64,000 nt of DNA from Frigoribacterium sp. PhB160 (lineage in GTDB: Bacteria; Actinomycetota; Actinomycetes; Actinomycetales; Microbacteriaceae), in the NCBI RefSeq assembly GCF_003751785.1, contig NZ_RKIE01000001.1, positions 907,564 through 971,563 on the forward strand, written 5' to 3'. Below are positions 45,349-53,785 of the stretch, one piece after another; within the stretch, counting starts at the first letter, position 1; each line of letters begins with the position of its first letter. A program made the position numbers and the translations under genes. The notes under the pieces were generated by a model. The model did not search any database. It saw only the letters and a list, made by a program, of their open reading frames with translations, and had not been told where the DNA came from.

Positions 45349-46331
45349 CAGAGGGCCGCGCGCTCCTTCAGGGGCTCCCACCACTGACGGTTGTCGCGGT
45401 ACCACTGGACGACGTCGGCGAGGCCCTCGGCGAAGGGCACCTGGGGCTCGTAGCCGAGCTCGGAGCGGATCTTGGAGATGTCGACCGAGTAGCGGAGGTC
45501 GTGGCCGAGGCGGTCCTGGACGCGGTCGACGTACGACCAGTCCTTGCCGGTGGCCTCGAGCAGCATGCCGGTCAGCTCTTTGTTGGTCAGCTCGGTGCCG
45601 CCGCCGATGTTGTAGATCTCGCCGGCGCGACCGCCCACGAGCACCATGGCGATGCCGCGGGTGTGGTCGTCGACGTGCAGCCAGTCGCGGATGTTGTTCC
45701 CCTCGCCGTAGAGGGGCACGTGCTGGTCGTCGATGAGGTTCGTGACGAACAGCGGGATGACCTTCTCGGGGAAGTGGTAGGGGCCGTAGTTGTTGCTGCA
45801 GCGCGTGATCGAGACGTTCAGGCCGTGCGTGCGGTGGTAGCTGCGGGCGAGCAGGTCGCTGCCGGCCTTCGACGCGGAGTAGGGGGAGTTGGGCTCGAGG
45901 GGGCGGTCCTCGGCCCAGGAGCCCTCGGCGATCGAGCCGTAGACCTCGTCGGTGGACACGTGCACGAAGCGCTTCAGGTCGGCGCGGAGCGCGGCGTCGA
46001 GGAGCTGCTGGGTGCCGAGCACGTTGGTCTCGACGAAGATCGAGGCGTCGCGGACGGAGCGGTCGACGTGGGACTCGGCCGCGAAGTGGACGACGGCGTC
46101 GACCTCGGGGAAGAGCGTGTCGAGCAGGGCGCCGTCGCGGATGTCGCCCTCGACGAAGCGGAAGCGGGGCGAGTCGGCGACGCTCGCGAGGTTGGCCTCG
46201 TTGCCCGAGTAGGTCAGGGCGTCGAGGACCACGACCTCGGCGCCCTCGAGCCCCGGGTACGCGTCCTCCAGGGTGCGTCGGACGAAGTTGGAGCCGATGA
46301 AGCCGGCGCCGCCGGTGACGAGGATTTTCAC
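45348..46331 (-). CDS. rmlB: dTDP-glucose 4,6-dehydratase
   Basis: A 327-residue NAD-dependent dehydratase, the second step to dTDP-L-rhamnose. KILVTGGAGFIGSNFVRR begins the Rossmann fold, and VVHFAAESHVDRSV and VSTDEVYG precede the catalytic Tyr and Lys of NSPYSASKAGSDLL. TRCSNNYGPYHFPEKVIPLF and NIRDWLHVDDHTRGI bind the nucleotide sugar. The GTG at 46331 has AAGGAAC upstream. A candidate -10 (TAGGAT) lies at 46370-46375 in the divergent gap with the VanY-type gene. Confidence 0.95.
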   Translation of the reverse strand: MKILVTGGAGFIGSNFVRRTLEDAYPGLEGAEVVVLDALTYSGNEANLASVADSPRFRFVEGDIRDGALLDTLFPEVDAVVHFAAESHVDRSVRDASIFVETNVLGTQQLLDAALRADLKRFVHVSTDEVYGSIAEGSWAEDRPLEPNSPYSASKAGSDLLARSYHRTHGLNVSITRCSNNYGPYHFPEKVIPLFVTNLIDDQHVPLYGEGNNIRDWLHVDDHTRGIAMVLVGGRAGEIYNIGGGTELTNKELTGMLLEATGKDWSYVDRVQDRLGHDLRYSVDISKIRSELGYEPQVPFAEGLADVVQWYRDNRQWWEPLKERAAL

Positions 46332-46369
46332 GCTTGTTCCTTGGGGTTCGATGGCGGACGTGTCGCTCG

Positions 46370-46375
46370 ATCCTA
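46370..46375 (-). promoter_or_regulatory. -10 element of the rmlBD operon
   Basis: TAGGAT on the minus strand, 39 nt from the rmlB start. It overlaps the first of two CCTAGACGC direct repeats (46372-46380 and 46419-46427). Confidence 0.4.
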
Positions 46376-46456
46376 GACGCTGGCCCGTCCTTGTCCCCCG
46401 GAGACGGGTATCGCGGCCCCTAGACGCCGCATCGGGGTACATGCGACCGTTGCCGC

Positions 46457-47347
46457 ATGGATCAGAACGAGACGCTCCTCCGGGGTGCCGCCGCTCCCGC
46501 CGCCCTCGATCGGCGACGCCTGCTGGCGTACGCCGGCGCCACGTCGGCGGTCGCCGTCGTCGGCGCGCTGGCCCGGCCCACGAGCGCGTCCGCGGTGATC
46601 CGCCTCGGCGAGACGACGGCGTCCGTCGACTCGGTGAAGGAGGCCCTCGCCGTGGCGGCGAAGAACGCGTGGGGCGGCTTCCAGAACGGCAAGATCCCCA
46701 GCTCGCAGCTGACCCCGGTCATCTCCTCCGTGCCCGGCTCCGGCTACCTCCGCCAGGACGCGGCCCGCCAGTACACGGCGATGAGCCTCGCCTTCTCGAA
46801 GGCCGTCGGGCGGACCCTCGACATCACGGAGGGCTACCGCGACTACGCCCGGCAGCTCGACTACTGGAACCGCTACCAGGCGGGCACGGGCAACCTGGCC
46901 GCCTACCCGGGCACCTCGAACCACGGCTGGGGCATCTCGGTCGACTTCGGCTCGGGCGTCCAGACCGCGGGCACCGCGGCCAAGCGCTGGATGGACGCCA
47001 ACGCGCCGTCCTACGGCTGGCAGCCGACCGGCAACACCTTCTCCCGGCCCGAGCCGTGGCACTTCGACTACACCCGCGCCTGGACCGGACCGGTCGGGCA
47101 GCGGAACGACCTCGGCTCGGTCATCGCCCGCTGCACCGGCTCCCTGCCGGGCGTCGGGTCGGGCTACGTCGCGCTGATCGGGTTCCGTCACCTGCGTCAG
47201 CTCGAGAACTCCGGGTGGGTCAACTCGCTCCGGGCCCTCGACGTCCCCATCTACGACCTCTCGCCGGCGGCGTTCCTCGACGCGCTGGACGCGCTCTCCG
47301 TCCCTCGCTCGGCCCTCGTCGCCAAGGCCAACTACTGGCTCAGGTGA
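46457..47347 (+). CDS. Tat-exported D-alanyl-D-alanine carboxypeptidase (M15B/VanY type) with an extra C-terminal domain
   Basis: A 296-residue secreted zinc peptidase that trims peptidoglycan stem peptides. A twin-arginine signal (DRRRLLAYAG at residues 18-27) is followed by a hydrophobic run and an Ala-X-Ala site near residue 46. The M15 core carries ITEGYRDYARQ, SNHGWGISVDFGS with the His and Asp metal ligands, and EPWHFDY with the third ligand His and catalytic Glu. Residues 221-296 lie outside the peptidase core and align without gaps to the whole 76-residue protein encoded just downstream. It separates the two halves of the rhamnose gene set. Confidence 0.88.
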   Translation: MDQNETLLRGAAAPAALDRRRLLAYAGATSAVAVVGALARPTSASAVIRLGETTASVDSVKEALAVAAKNAWGGFQNGKIPSSQLTPVISSVPGSGYLRQDAARQYTAMSLAFSKAVGRTLDITEGYRDYARQLDYWNRYQAGTGNLAAYPGTSNHGWGISVDFGSGVQTAGTAAKRWMDANAPSYGWQPTGNTFSRPEPWHFDYTRAWTGPVGQRNDLGSVIARCTGSLPGVGSGYVALIGFRHLRQLENSGWVNSLRALDVPIYDLSPAAFLDALDALSVPRSALVAKANYWLR

Positions 47348-47449
47348 CCTGTGCCCCGCGGTCGGCCACGACCGCGGACGGCCCGCACCGCCCTCTCGCA
47401 CCACCACCACGTCCCCGCGCCTCGGCGTGCTCGACCGGAAGAAGAAGAC

Positions 47450-47680
47450 ATGATCATCGTCACCTGCAACGAGACCCTCGACCGGGTCGGCGTCGGCTTC
47501 ACCTGCGTGGTGGGCGTCCGCACCCTCAAGCACCTCACGTCGACGGGCCAGGTCTCCGCCCTGCAGCTGCTCGGGGCCCCCCGCAAGACGCTCAACCGCG
47601 TCGCCTTCGTCGACATGCTGCGCGCGCTCTCGATCCCCACGACCGCCGTCGCGCCGGGGTCGAACTACTCCGGTCGCTGA
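47450..47680 (+). CDS. Stand-alone copy of the peptidase C-terminal domain (76 residues, unknown function)
   Basis: A 76-residue protein starting MIIVTCNETLDRVGVG at ATG 47450, with GAAGAAGA just upstream as a purine-rich ribosome site. Aligned without gaps to residues 221-296 of the upstream VanY-type protein, I count 27 identities in 76 (about 36%). They include the Cys at position 6, the VG.G pattern at 13-16, G22, F53, D55, the ALS at 59-61 and the terminal NY. No signal peptide is visible, so this copy should stay in the cytoplasm unless the start is wrong. The domain is unknown to me; a partner-binding or immunity-like role is speculation. Confidence 0.68.
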   Translation: MIIVTCNETLDRVGVGFTCVVGVRTLKHLTSTGQVSALQLLGAPRKTLNRVAFVDMLRALSIPTTAVAPGSNYSGR

Positions 47681-47740
47681 CGCGACGTCGTCGTCCCGGG
47701 GCTCGCTGTCCCGCCTCCGGGGCCGACACGGGGTCGTTGG

Positions 47741-47746
47741 TAGGCT
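47741..47746 (+). promoter_or_regulatory. -10 hexamer for leaderless rmlC
   Basis: TAGGCT, 6 nt, then the GTG at 47753. Confidence 0.6.
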
Positions 47747-47752
47747 GCCCCG

Positions 47753-48370
47753 GTGCAGATCCGTGAACTGAAGATCCCTGACAGCTACGAGGTCACGCCG
47801 AAGCAGTTCGGCGACGACCGCGGCGTGTTCCTCGAGTGGTACCGGTTCGACCGGCTGGCCGAGGCCGTCGGTCACTCGATCGACCTCCGCCAGGCCAACA
47901 CCTCGGTGTCGAAGCGCGGCGTCGTCCGCGGCATCCACTTCGCCGACGTGCCGCGGGGCCAGGCGAAGTACGTCACCGCGACGCACGGCGCCGTCCTCGA
48001 CTACGTCATCGACATCCGGGTCGGGTCGCCGACCTTCGGGCAGTGGGACTCGGTCCTGCTCGACGGCGTCGACCGCCGCGCGATCTACCTGGCCGAGGGC
48101 CTCGGCCACGCCTTCGTCGCGCTGACCGACGACGCGACGGTCAGCTACCTCGTCACCGACACCTTCGACGCCCAGCGCGAGCACGGCATCGACCCGCTCG
48201 ACCCCGAGATCGGCCTCGTCTTCCCGCCCGAGGCGGGGGAGGCGCTGCTGTCGCCGAAGGACACCGACGCACCCGGCCTGTCCGAGGCCGCCGCCGCGGG
48301 GCTGCTGCCCACGTGGGACGACATGCGCGCGTACTACGCGTCGCTCGACGCGAAGGAGGACCGCGCGTGA
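47753..48370 (+). CDS. rmlC: dTDP-4-dehydrorhamnose 3,5-epimerase family protein
   Basis: A 205-residue cupin epimerase of the rhamnose pathway. [40 protein letters not shown] with the catalytic His, and [20 protein letters not shown] match Rml[27 protein letters not shown] carries the second active region. The GTG at 47753 follows TAGGCT by 6 nt. rmlA overlaps its stop by 4 bp, so the pair provides the first and third steps of dTDP-rhamnose synthesis. Confidence 0.93.
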   Translation: MQIRELKIPDSYEVTPKQFGDDRGVFLEWYRFDRLAEAVGHSIDLRQANTSVSKRGVVRGIHFADVPRGQAKYVTATHGAVLDYVIDIRVGSPTFGQWDSVLLDGVDRRAIYLAEGLGHAFVALTDDATVSYLVTDTFDAQREHGIDPLDPEIGLVFPPEAGEALLSPKDTDAPGLSEAAAAGLLPTWDDMRAYYASLDAKEDRA

Positions 48371-49230
48371 AGGGCATCATCCTCGCCGGCGGGTCCGGCA
48401 CACGCCTCTGGCCGATCACCAAGGGCATCTCGAAGCAGCTGATGCCGATCTACGACAAGCCGATGGTGTACTACCCCTTGTCGACGCTCATGATGGCCGG
48501 CATCCGCGAGGTGCTCGTCATCACGACCCCGGAGTACAACGACCAGTTCCGGGCCCTGCTCGGCGACGGCTCGCAGCTCGGCATGACCATCGAGTACGCG
48601 GTGCAGCCCTCGCCCGACGGCCTCGCGCAGGCGTTCGTCATCGGCGCGGACTTCATCGGCGACGACAGCGTCGCGCTGGTGCTCGGCGACAACATCTTCC
48701 ACGGGGTGGGCCTTGGCTCGAACCTCAAGAAGAACGCCGAGGTCGAGGGCGCGACGATCTTCGCGTACCACGTCTCCGACCCCAAGGCCTACGGCGTCGT
48801 CGAGTTCGACGAGCAGTTCAAGGCCGTCTCGATCGAGGAGAAGCCCCTCGCGCCGAAGAGCAACTACGCGGTGCCCGGCCTCTACTTCTACGACAACGAC
48901 GTCGTCCGCATCGCGGGGACCATCGAGCCGAGCGCTCGGGGCGAGCTCGAGATCTCGACGGTCAACGAGCGCTACCTCGAGGCCGGTCGCCTGCAGGTGC
49001 AGGTGCTCGACCGCGGCACGGCCTGGCTCGACACCGGCACCTTCGAGTCGATGATGCAGGCGTCGGAGTACGTCCGCGTCATCGAGGACCGGCAGGGCCA
49101 CAAGATCGGCTGCATCGAGGAGATCGCCTGGCGCAACGGGTGGATCGACGACGAGCACCTCGCCGCCCTCGCCGCGCCCCTCGCCAAGAGCGGCTACGGC
49201 GTGTACCTGCAGAGGCTGATCGCCGGCTGA
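48367..49230 (+). CDS. rmlA: Glucose-1-phosphate thymidylyltransferase
   Basis: A 287-residue nucleotidyltransferase that makes dTDP-glucose, the first step to dTDP-rhamnose. [23 protein letters not shown] is the nucleotide-binding start; [27 protein letters not shown] and [17 protein letters not shown] follow in the order expected of RmlA. The length is that of the short, feedback-inhibited form. The GTG at 48367 overlaps the rmlC stop. A strong terminator follows at 49243. Confidence 0.96.
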   Translation: MKGIILAGGSGTRLWPITKGISKQLMPIYDKPMVYYPLSTLMMAGIREVLVITTPEYNDQFRALLGDGSQLGMTIEYAVQPSPDGLAQAFVIGADFIGDDSVALVLGDNIFHGVGLGSNLKKNAEVEGATIFAYHVSDPKAYGVVEFDEQFKAVSIEEKPLAPKSNYAVPGLYFYDNDVVRIAGTIEPSARGELEISTVNERYLEAGRLQVQVLDRGTAWLDTGTFESMMQASEYVRVIEDRQGHKIGCIEEIAWRNGWIDDEHLAALAAPLAKSGYGVYLQRLIAG

Positions 49231-49242
49231 CGGGACGACGCC

Positions 49243-49279
49243 CGAGGGGCCCGCGGTGCACGGCACCGCGGGCCCCTCG
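49243..49279. terminator. Hairpin terminator after rmlA
   Basis: A perfect 17-bp stem (49243-49259 with 49263-49279) and an ACG loop lie between the convergent rmlA and GT2 genes. Confidence 0.85.
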
Positions 49280-49290
49280 CCGTGCGGGGG

Positions 49291-50241
49291 TCAGCGCCGC
49301 GACGCCGACCGGACGCGGCCGCGGTCCCAGGCCCGGCGCCGCAGCGGTGGGCCCAGCAGGCCTCCGCCCCGGCGGAGCTGCTCGGCGTGGAACACGTCCT
49401 TGAGCGGCTTCAGCCGGTGGTACTGGTTGAGCTCCTCCGACACCAGGTCGACGTGCGTGTCGGCCTTGACGACGCGCCAGCCGAGCCGGTGCGCGACGAA
49501 CGACATCCACTGGTCCTCGAGGAACGCGAAGCGGCGGGGCAGGCGCGCGAAGAAGCGGTCGTCGCCGACGAGGGCGGGGTCGAGCACGGTCCCTCCCGTG
49601 CCGGCGTGGTCGGCCGGGTCTCCCGGCGCGATCTCGGCTCGTGCCCAGTACGAGCCGTGCTGCGAGAAGGCCCACCACGCGACGACCGACCGGGGGGCGT
49701 AGTCGTCGAGGAGGTCGCGCACGAACGACGCAGTGACGTCCTGGTCGTCGTCGAGCATGACGACGGGGCCCCGGTGGCCGCCGTTGTGCAGCAGGCGGAT
49801 CGCCACGAAGCGGGCGAGGCCGCCGATGTTCACCGGGCTGTCGTAGAGGTCGACGGAGGCGAGCCCCGGGCCCCTCGGCGAGGCGTCGACCACGGCTCGG
49901 TAGCGGGCCGCGTCGTCCGGGTTGTTGTTCCAGAGCAGGAGGCGCACCGGGGTCGCCGGGTCGAGCCGACCCAGCATGGCCAGGACGGCGGGCAGGCGGT
50001 CGGGTCTGTTCCACAGGCACATCACGAGGGGCACCGAGTCGTCGTCGTGCCGGCCGGCCCACCCGTCGGCCGTCGGCAGCTCGATGCCGTCCCGGAGCCA
50101 GGCGCCGAGCATCGCCTGCCAGCGGCGGTGTCGCCGCTCTTCGGTGACGAGGCGCGCGGCCCGGAGCCCGGCGTCGAGGAACGGCTCGAGCCGCATCCGC
50201 CGGGCGACGGGACGGGCGAGGCGTCTCAGGGGGCTGGACAT
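49291..50241 (-). CDS. Family 2-like glycosyltransferase
   Basis: A 316-residue cytoplasmic transferase of GT-A fold. VPLVMCLWNRPDRLPAVLAML is the nucleotide-sugar start, RLLLWNNNPDD the next strand and VVMLDDDQDV the metal-binding Asp cluster. Near residue 225 the segment RFAFLEDQWMSFVAHRLGW gives the acceptor loop with a possible catalytic ED pair. Donor and acceptor cannot be told. The ATG at 50241 is taken as the start because the 57 upstream codons are Arg/Thr-rich and cross the divergent promoter region. It is convergent with rmlA. Confidence 0.78.
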   Translation of the reverse strand: MSSPLRRLARPVARRMRLEPFLDAGLRAARLVTEERRHRRWQAMLGAWLRDGIELPTADGWAGRHDDDSVPLVMCLWNRPDRLPAVLAMLGRLDPATPVRLLLWNNNPDDAARYRAVVDASPRGPGLASVDLYDSPVNIGGLARFVAIRLLHNGGHRGPVVMLDDDQDVTASFVRDLLDDYAPRSVVAWWAFSQHGSYWARAEIAPGDPADHAGTGGTVLDPALVGDDRFFARLPRRFAFLEDQWMSFVAHRLGWRVVKADTHVDLVSEELNQYHRLKPLKDVFHAEQLRRGGGLLGPPLRRRAWDRGRVRSASRR

Positions 50242-50363
50242 GCGGGTGGTCTGATCCTCAGCGGTGGCGTGAGCCTCGGCGGTGGGCGCCGACGTCGGGC
50301 GCGTCACACGGCACCGCCCCCATCCTGCCATGCGGTCGGCCGCGCTCCGAGCCCGCCGTCGCC

Positions 50364-50369
50364 TAAGCT
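50364..50369 (+). promoter_or_regulatory. -10 element of the large glycosyltransferase gene
   Basis: TAAGCT in the 200-bp divergent gap gives a leader of about 66 nt that ends in GAGGGAG before the GTG. Confidence 0.4.
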
Positions 50370-50441
50370 CGTGCGAGGCCTGCCAGGCCTGCCGTGCCAG
50401 CCGGACTCGCACGACCAGCCGGACCGCATCGAGGGAGCCCC

Positions 50442-52403
50442 GTGACGGACGAGCCGCCGAGCGTGGCTGCGCGCACGCGCCGCGCGCTTCACCGGGCCGC
50501 CGTCGCCGTCGCCCGGCGGACGGCGCCGCCGGTCCCGGAGCCCGGCCCCGCGCCTCCCCGGCACGTCTCCGTCCCCCTGCCCGCGGGCGAGCCGCCCCGG
50601 GTGCGCGCCGACCTCGACGACGGCGTCGTCGACCTCGTCGTGACGATCGACGCCGACGACCTCGAGCAGCGGCCCGCGGTCGTCGAGGCGCTCGCCGCCC
50701 TCGCCGAGGCCTGGGGCCCGCGGGTGACGGCCGTGGTCTACGAGGCCGAGGAGGCGGTCGGGCGCACGCACGCGCCTCCGCGCCTGCCGGCGTCGCTTCC
50801 GCTCGTGGAGCCCGAGGTCGCGCGGGGCTGGGCGGCGGGCCTGGCCCGCACCTACCCGGCGTTGACCGGCGCTCGTGCCGTGGTCGTCGACTCGAGCGTC
50901 GAGATCGGCCTCGAGGCCCTGTGGGCGCTCGTCGACCACGTCCGCGGCGACGTGGTGCTCGCGCAGGCCGTCGTGCGACGGACGAACGAGACGATCGCCA
51001 GCGCGGGGGCGTTCTTCGTCCCGGGCGGCGCCGCCCCGGGAGCGCTGCTGGCCGGGTTCCCGCCGGAGGACCTCGAGGCCGTGGGCGCCGTCGCCGTCAC
51101 CGCGGCCGACTCTCCGGTCTTCGCCGTGCGCACCCGCGACCTCGTCCCGGCGCGGGCGACCGTCGACCAGCCGCTCTCGGTCACCAGCCTGTCGCTGGCC
51201 GTCTCCCGCTCGGCGGAGGCGCGGACGGCGGGAGCAGGCCGGGTGCTGTCGGTGCCCCTCGGGCGGGTGCACCGCCTCCGCGAGCCCGAGCGCCGGTCGG
51301 ACCCCGTCGCGCTCGAGCTCGTGCAGTCGTGGGACGGGATGGTCGACGACGCCGCCGGAGGGCTGCTCGGGCGCCTCGGGCTGCGCCTCGAGGGGGCGAC
51401 CGTGCTGCCGACCGGGCCGGTGCCCGCCCGCGTCGCCCGACCCGTCGTCGGGCGCCTCGAGCCGGTGCGCGTGCACGAGGCCGCCCCGCGCCTCCGGTGG
51501 TCGCTGAAGACGGCCGCCTGGGCCGGCGCGCGCGGCGACGACTGGGGCGACGTCTTCTTCGCTCACGACCTCGCGACCGCCCTGCGGGGCCTCGGGCAGG
51601 CCGTCGTCGTCGACAACCGGGAGTCGAGCGTCCGACCGGAGTCCGAGCACCTCGACGACGTCTCGCTCGTCCTGCGCGGCCTCGACCGGGTGCCGCTCCA
51701 CCCCTCGGCGGTGACGGTGCTCTGGGTGATCAGCCACCCGGACCGCGTGTCGGACGAGGAGCTCTCCGGGTACGACCTCCGCTACGCCGCCGGCCGCGCC
51801 TGGGCGGAGCGGACGACGGCGAGGACGGGCCTGCCGGTCGGCACCCTGCTCCAGGCGACGGCGCCGGAGCGCTTCCACCCCGGCCCGGTCGACCCCGAGC
51901 TGGCCTCCGACGTGCTCTTCGTCGGCAAGACGCGCGAGGTGTTCCGGCCCGTCGTCCGCGACGCCGTCGAGGCGGGCCTCGACCTCAGCGTGTGGGGCGA
52001 GGGCTGGTCGAGCTTCATCGCACCCGAGACCGTGCGGGGGGAGTTCCTGGCGAACGACCGCCTCCCCGCGGCCTACCGCAGCGCCCGCGTGGTGCTCAAC
52101 GACCACTGGGCGGACATGGCGCGCGAGGGCTTCGTCTCCAACCGGGTCTTCGACGCCGTCGCCTCGGGCGCGCTCGTCGTGAGCGATGAGGTCGAGGGGC
52201 TCGTCGACGTCTTCGGCGACGGCGTCCGCACCTACCGGACCGTCGACGACCTGCGCCGACTCGGCGCCGAGTCGAGGGCCGACCGCGCGGTGGAGGCGCG
52301 GCTGGCCGCCGCGGCCGTGGCCCGCGACCACTCCTTCGCTCAGCGGGCCTCGCGGCTGCTCGCGGACGTGCTGACGACGGCGCGGTCGCGCTCGGGTCGC
52401 TGA
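50442..52403 (+). CDS. Large two-part glycosyltransferase (CgeB/Glyco_trans_1_2-like C-terminal domain)
   Basis: A 653-residue soluble protein. Residues about 60-330 resemble a GT2-like region (DLVVTIDADDLEQRPAVVEAL, an AVVVDSSVEIGLEALW strand) but lack a clear DXD, so this half may be degenerate. The C-terminal 300 residues are a GT-B transferase: DWGDVFFAHDLATALRGLGQ, VTVLWVISHPDRVS, SDVLFVGKTREVFRP and VLNDHWADMAREGFVSNRVFDAVASGALVVSD, typical of the CgeB-like group. GTG 50442 has GAGGGAG 6 nt upstream. Its last 64 bp overlap the convergent DUF2142-like gene. Confidence 0.8.
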   Translation: MTDEPPSVAARTRRALHRAAVAVARRTAPPVPEPGPAPPRHVSVPLPAGEPPRVRADLDDGVVDLVVTIDADDLEQRPAVVEALAALAEAWGPRVTAVVYEAEEAVGRTHAPPRLPASLPLVEPEVARGWAAGLARTYPALTGARAVVVDSSVEIGLEALWALVDHVRGDVVLAQAVVRRTNETIASAGAFFVPGGAAPGALLAGFPPEDLEAVGAVAVTAADSPVFAVRTRDLVPARATVDQPLSVTSLSLAVSRSAEARTAGAGRVLSVPLGRVHRLREPERRSDPVALELVQSWDGMVDDAAGGLLGRLGLRLEGATVLPTGPVPARVARPVVGRLEPVRVHEAAPRLRWSLKTAAWAGARGDDWGDVFFAHDLATALRGLGQAVVVDNRESSVRPESEHLDDVSLVLRGLDRVPLHPSAVTVLWVISHPDRVSDEELSGYDLRYAAGRAWAERTTARTGLPVGTLLQATAPERFHPGPVDPELASDVLFVGKTREVFRPVVRDAVEAGLDLSVWGEGWSSFIAPETVRGEFLANDRLPAAYRSARVVLNDHWADMAREGFVSNRVFDAVASGALVVSDEVEGLVDVFGDGVRTYRTVDDLRRLGAESRADRAVEARLAAAAVARDHSFAQRASRLLADVLTTARSRSGR

Positions 52404-53785
52404 CGACCGCCGATCGACGCGCCCCGCCAGGTCGCGACGCCGTGCGCGGCGACGGCCGTGACCACCCCGACGGCCGAGAGCGCGAACGCGACCCGGGCCA
52501 CCGCCAGCACCGAGGCCGGTCCGACCGCGACGGAGAGGTCGACCGCCGTCGTGTACGCGGCGAAGACCCCGGCCGCCCAGACGGCGACGAGCACGACTCC
52601 CGCGCGTCCGCCCCGGCAGAGCGCCCATGCCGTGACCACCGCGATGACCGGCACGACGGGCAGCGAGTAGCGGGTGTTCGCCGCGCCGCCGCCGGCGACG
52701 TAGTTGAGCTGCATGACGACGGTCAGCGCCGTCACGGCCGCGGCCATGACGACCACGAGGACGTCGCCGCGGGACGGCCGGAGGCGCCGGGTCGCCACCA
52801 GCAGGACCGCCGCCACGAGCGCCAGGCCGAGGGGCACGAGGAGCGCGAGCCAGGGCAGCGGGTCCGCCCGGTCGACGTCGTACCGATAGAGGGAGAAGAG
52901 GCCCGTCCAGAAGGTCGGCGCCTGGACGACCTCGACGACCGGGTGGGTGTTCCGGCCGAGGTTGGCGGCGGACCAGTCCGGGTGGCCGCCGGTCACCGTG
53001 CCGGTGAGCGCGACGTTGCGGGCGTAGAACCAGCCGACGGCCAGGAGAGGGGCCACGACCAGGCCGAGCGCCGCGGCGACGCGTGCGAGGAGCTCGCGCC
53101 GGACGGGTCGGCCCCGGTGCGCGGCGACCACGAGGGCGCCGGCCATGGCGACGACGAAGATGCCGAACGAGAGCCGGCTCGCCAGGCCGCCGGCCGAGGT
53201 GAGGGCGAGGAGCACGCCGAGGCGCAGGGTCAGCCCGCCGCGCACGACGGCCGCGGCGAGCCCGAGCGCGAGCGCCGCGAACGTCACGGCGAGGAGGTCG
53301 TTGTAGATCGAGCCGCCGACGAGCACCACCATGCCCGTCATGGCCGTGACGAGGGCCGCCACGCCCGCGACCCGGCGGTCGCCGGGCACGAGCTGGCGGG
53401 CCGCCCACCAGGTGGCGAGGACGGTCGTGCCCGCCACGAGCGCGTTCACGGCGCGGCCGGCGAGCACGGCGGCGTAGAGGTGGCCGCCGTCGGCGAGCGG
53501 GCCGACGACCGGGGCGAGCAGGAGGTAGAAGAGCGGCGGGTGCTGCGAGACCCACTGGACGGGCGGCACCGGCCCGAAGGGCTGGACGAGCTCGACCCCT
53601 CGCTCGAAGACGGGCAGGTGGCCGTGCCAGACCTGCAGGGCGTAGTCGAGGTGCGCCGTCTCGTCCGCCGTCGACAGGAGCGGCGTCGAGGTCGCCCGGG
53701 CGATCGACGCCGCCACGACGACGACGAGCGCCGCGACGAGCACCAGGTCGGTGCGCGCGGCGACCCGACGGGCCAGGCCCGTCAC
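52340..53785 (-). CDS. DUF2142/GT-C-like polytopic membrane protein
   Basis: A 481-residue protein with about ten membrane helices. An extracytoplasmic loop near residue 35 reads STADETAHLDYALQ, followed by QWVSQHPPLFYLLLAP. This is the acidic 'DE..H.D' and 'HPP.YY' pair that marks DUF2142 and related GT-C transferases using polyprenyl-phosphate sugars. It resembles the two DUF2142 paralogs at 56-59 kb in layout but shares no identical block. The GTG at 53785 overlaps the stop of the upstream flippase-like gene by 4 bp. Its 3' end overlaps the convergent large glycosyltransferase by 64 bp. Confidence 0.78.
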   Translation of the reverse strand: MTGLARRVAARTDLVLVAALVVVVAASIARATSTPLLSTADETAHLDYALQVWHGHLPVFERGVELVQPFGPVPPVQWVSQHPPLFYLLLAPVVGPLADGGHLYAAVLAGRAVNALVAGTTVLATWWAARQLVPGDRRVAGVAALVTAMTGMVVLVGGSIYNDLLAVTFAALALGLAAAVVRGGLTLRLGVLLALTSAGGLASRLSFGIFVVAMAGALVVAAHRGRPVRRELLARVAAALGLVVAPLLAVGWFYARNVALTGTVTGGHPDWSAANLGRNTHPVVEVVQAPTFWTGLFSLYRYDVDRADPLPWLALLVPLGLALVAAVLLVATRRLRPSRGDVLVVVMAAAVTALTVVMQLNYVAGGGAANTRYSLPVVPVIAVVTAWALCRGGRAGVVLVAVWAAGVFAAYTTAVDLSVAVGPASVLAVARVAFALSAVGVVTAVAAHGVATWRGASIGGRQRPERDRAVVSTSASSREAR

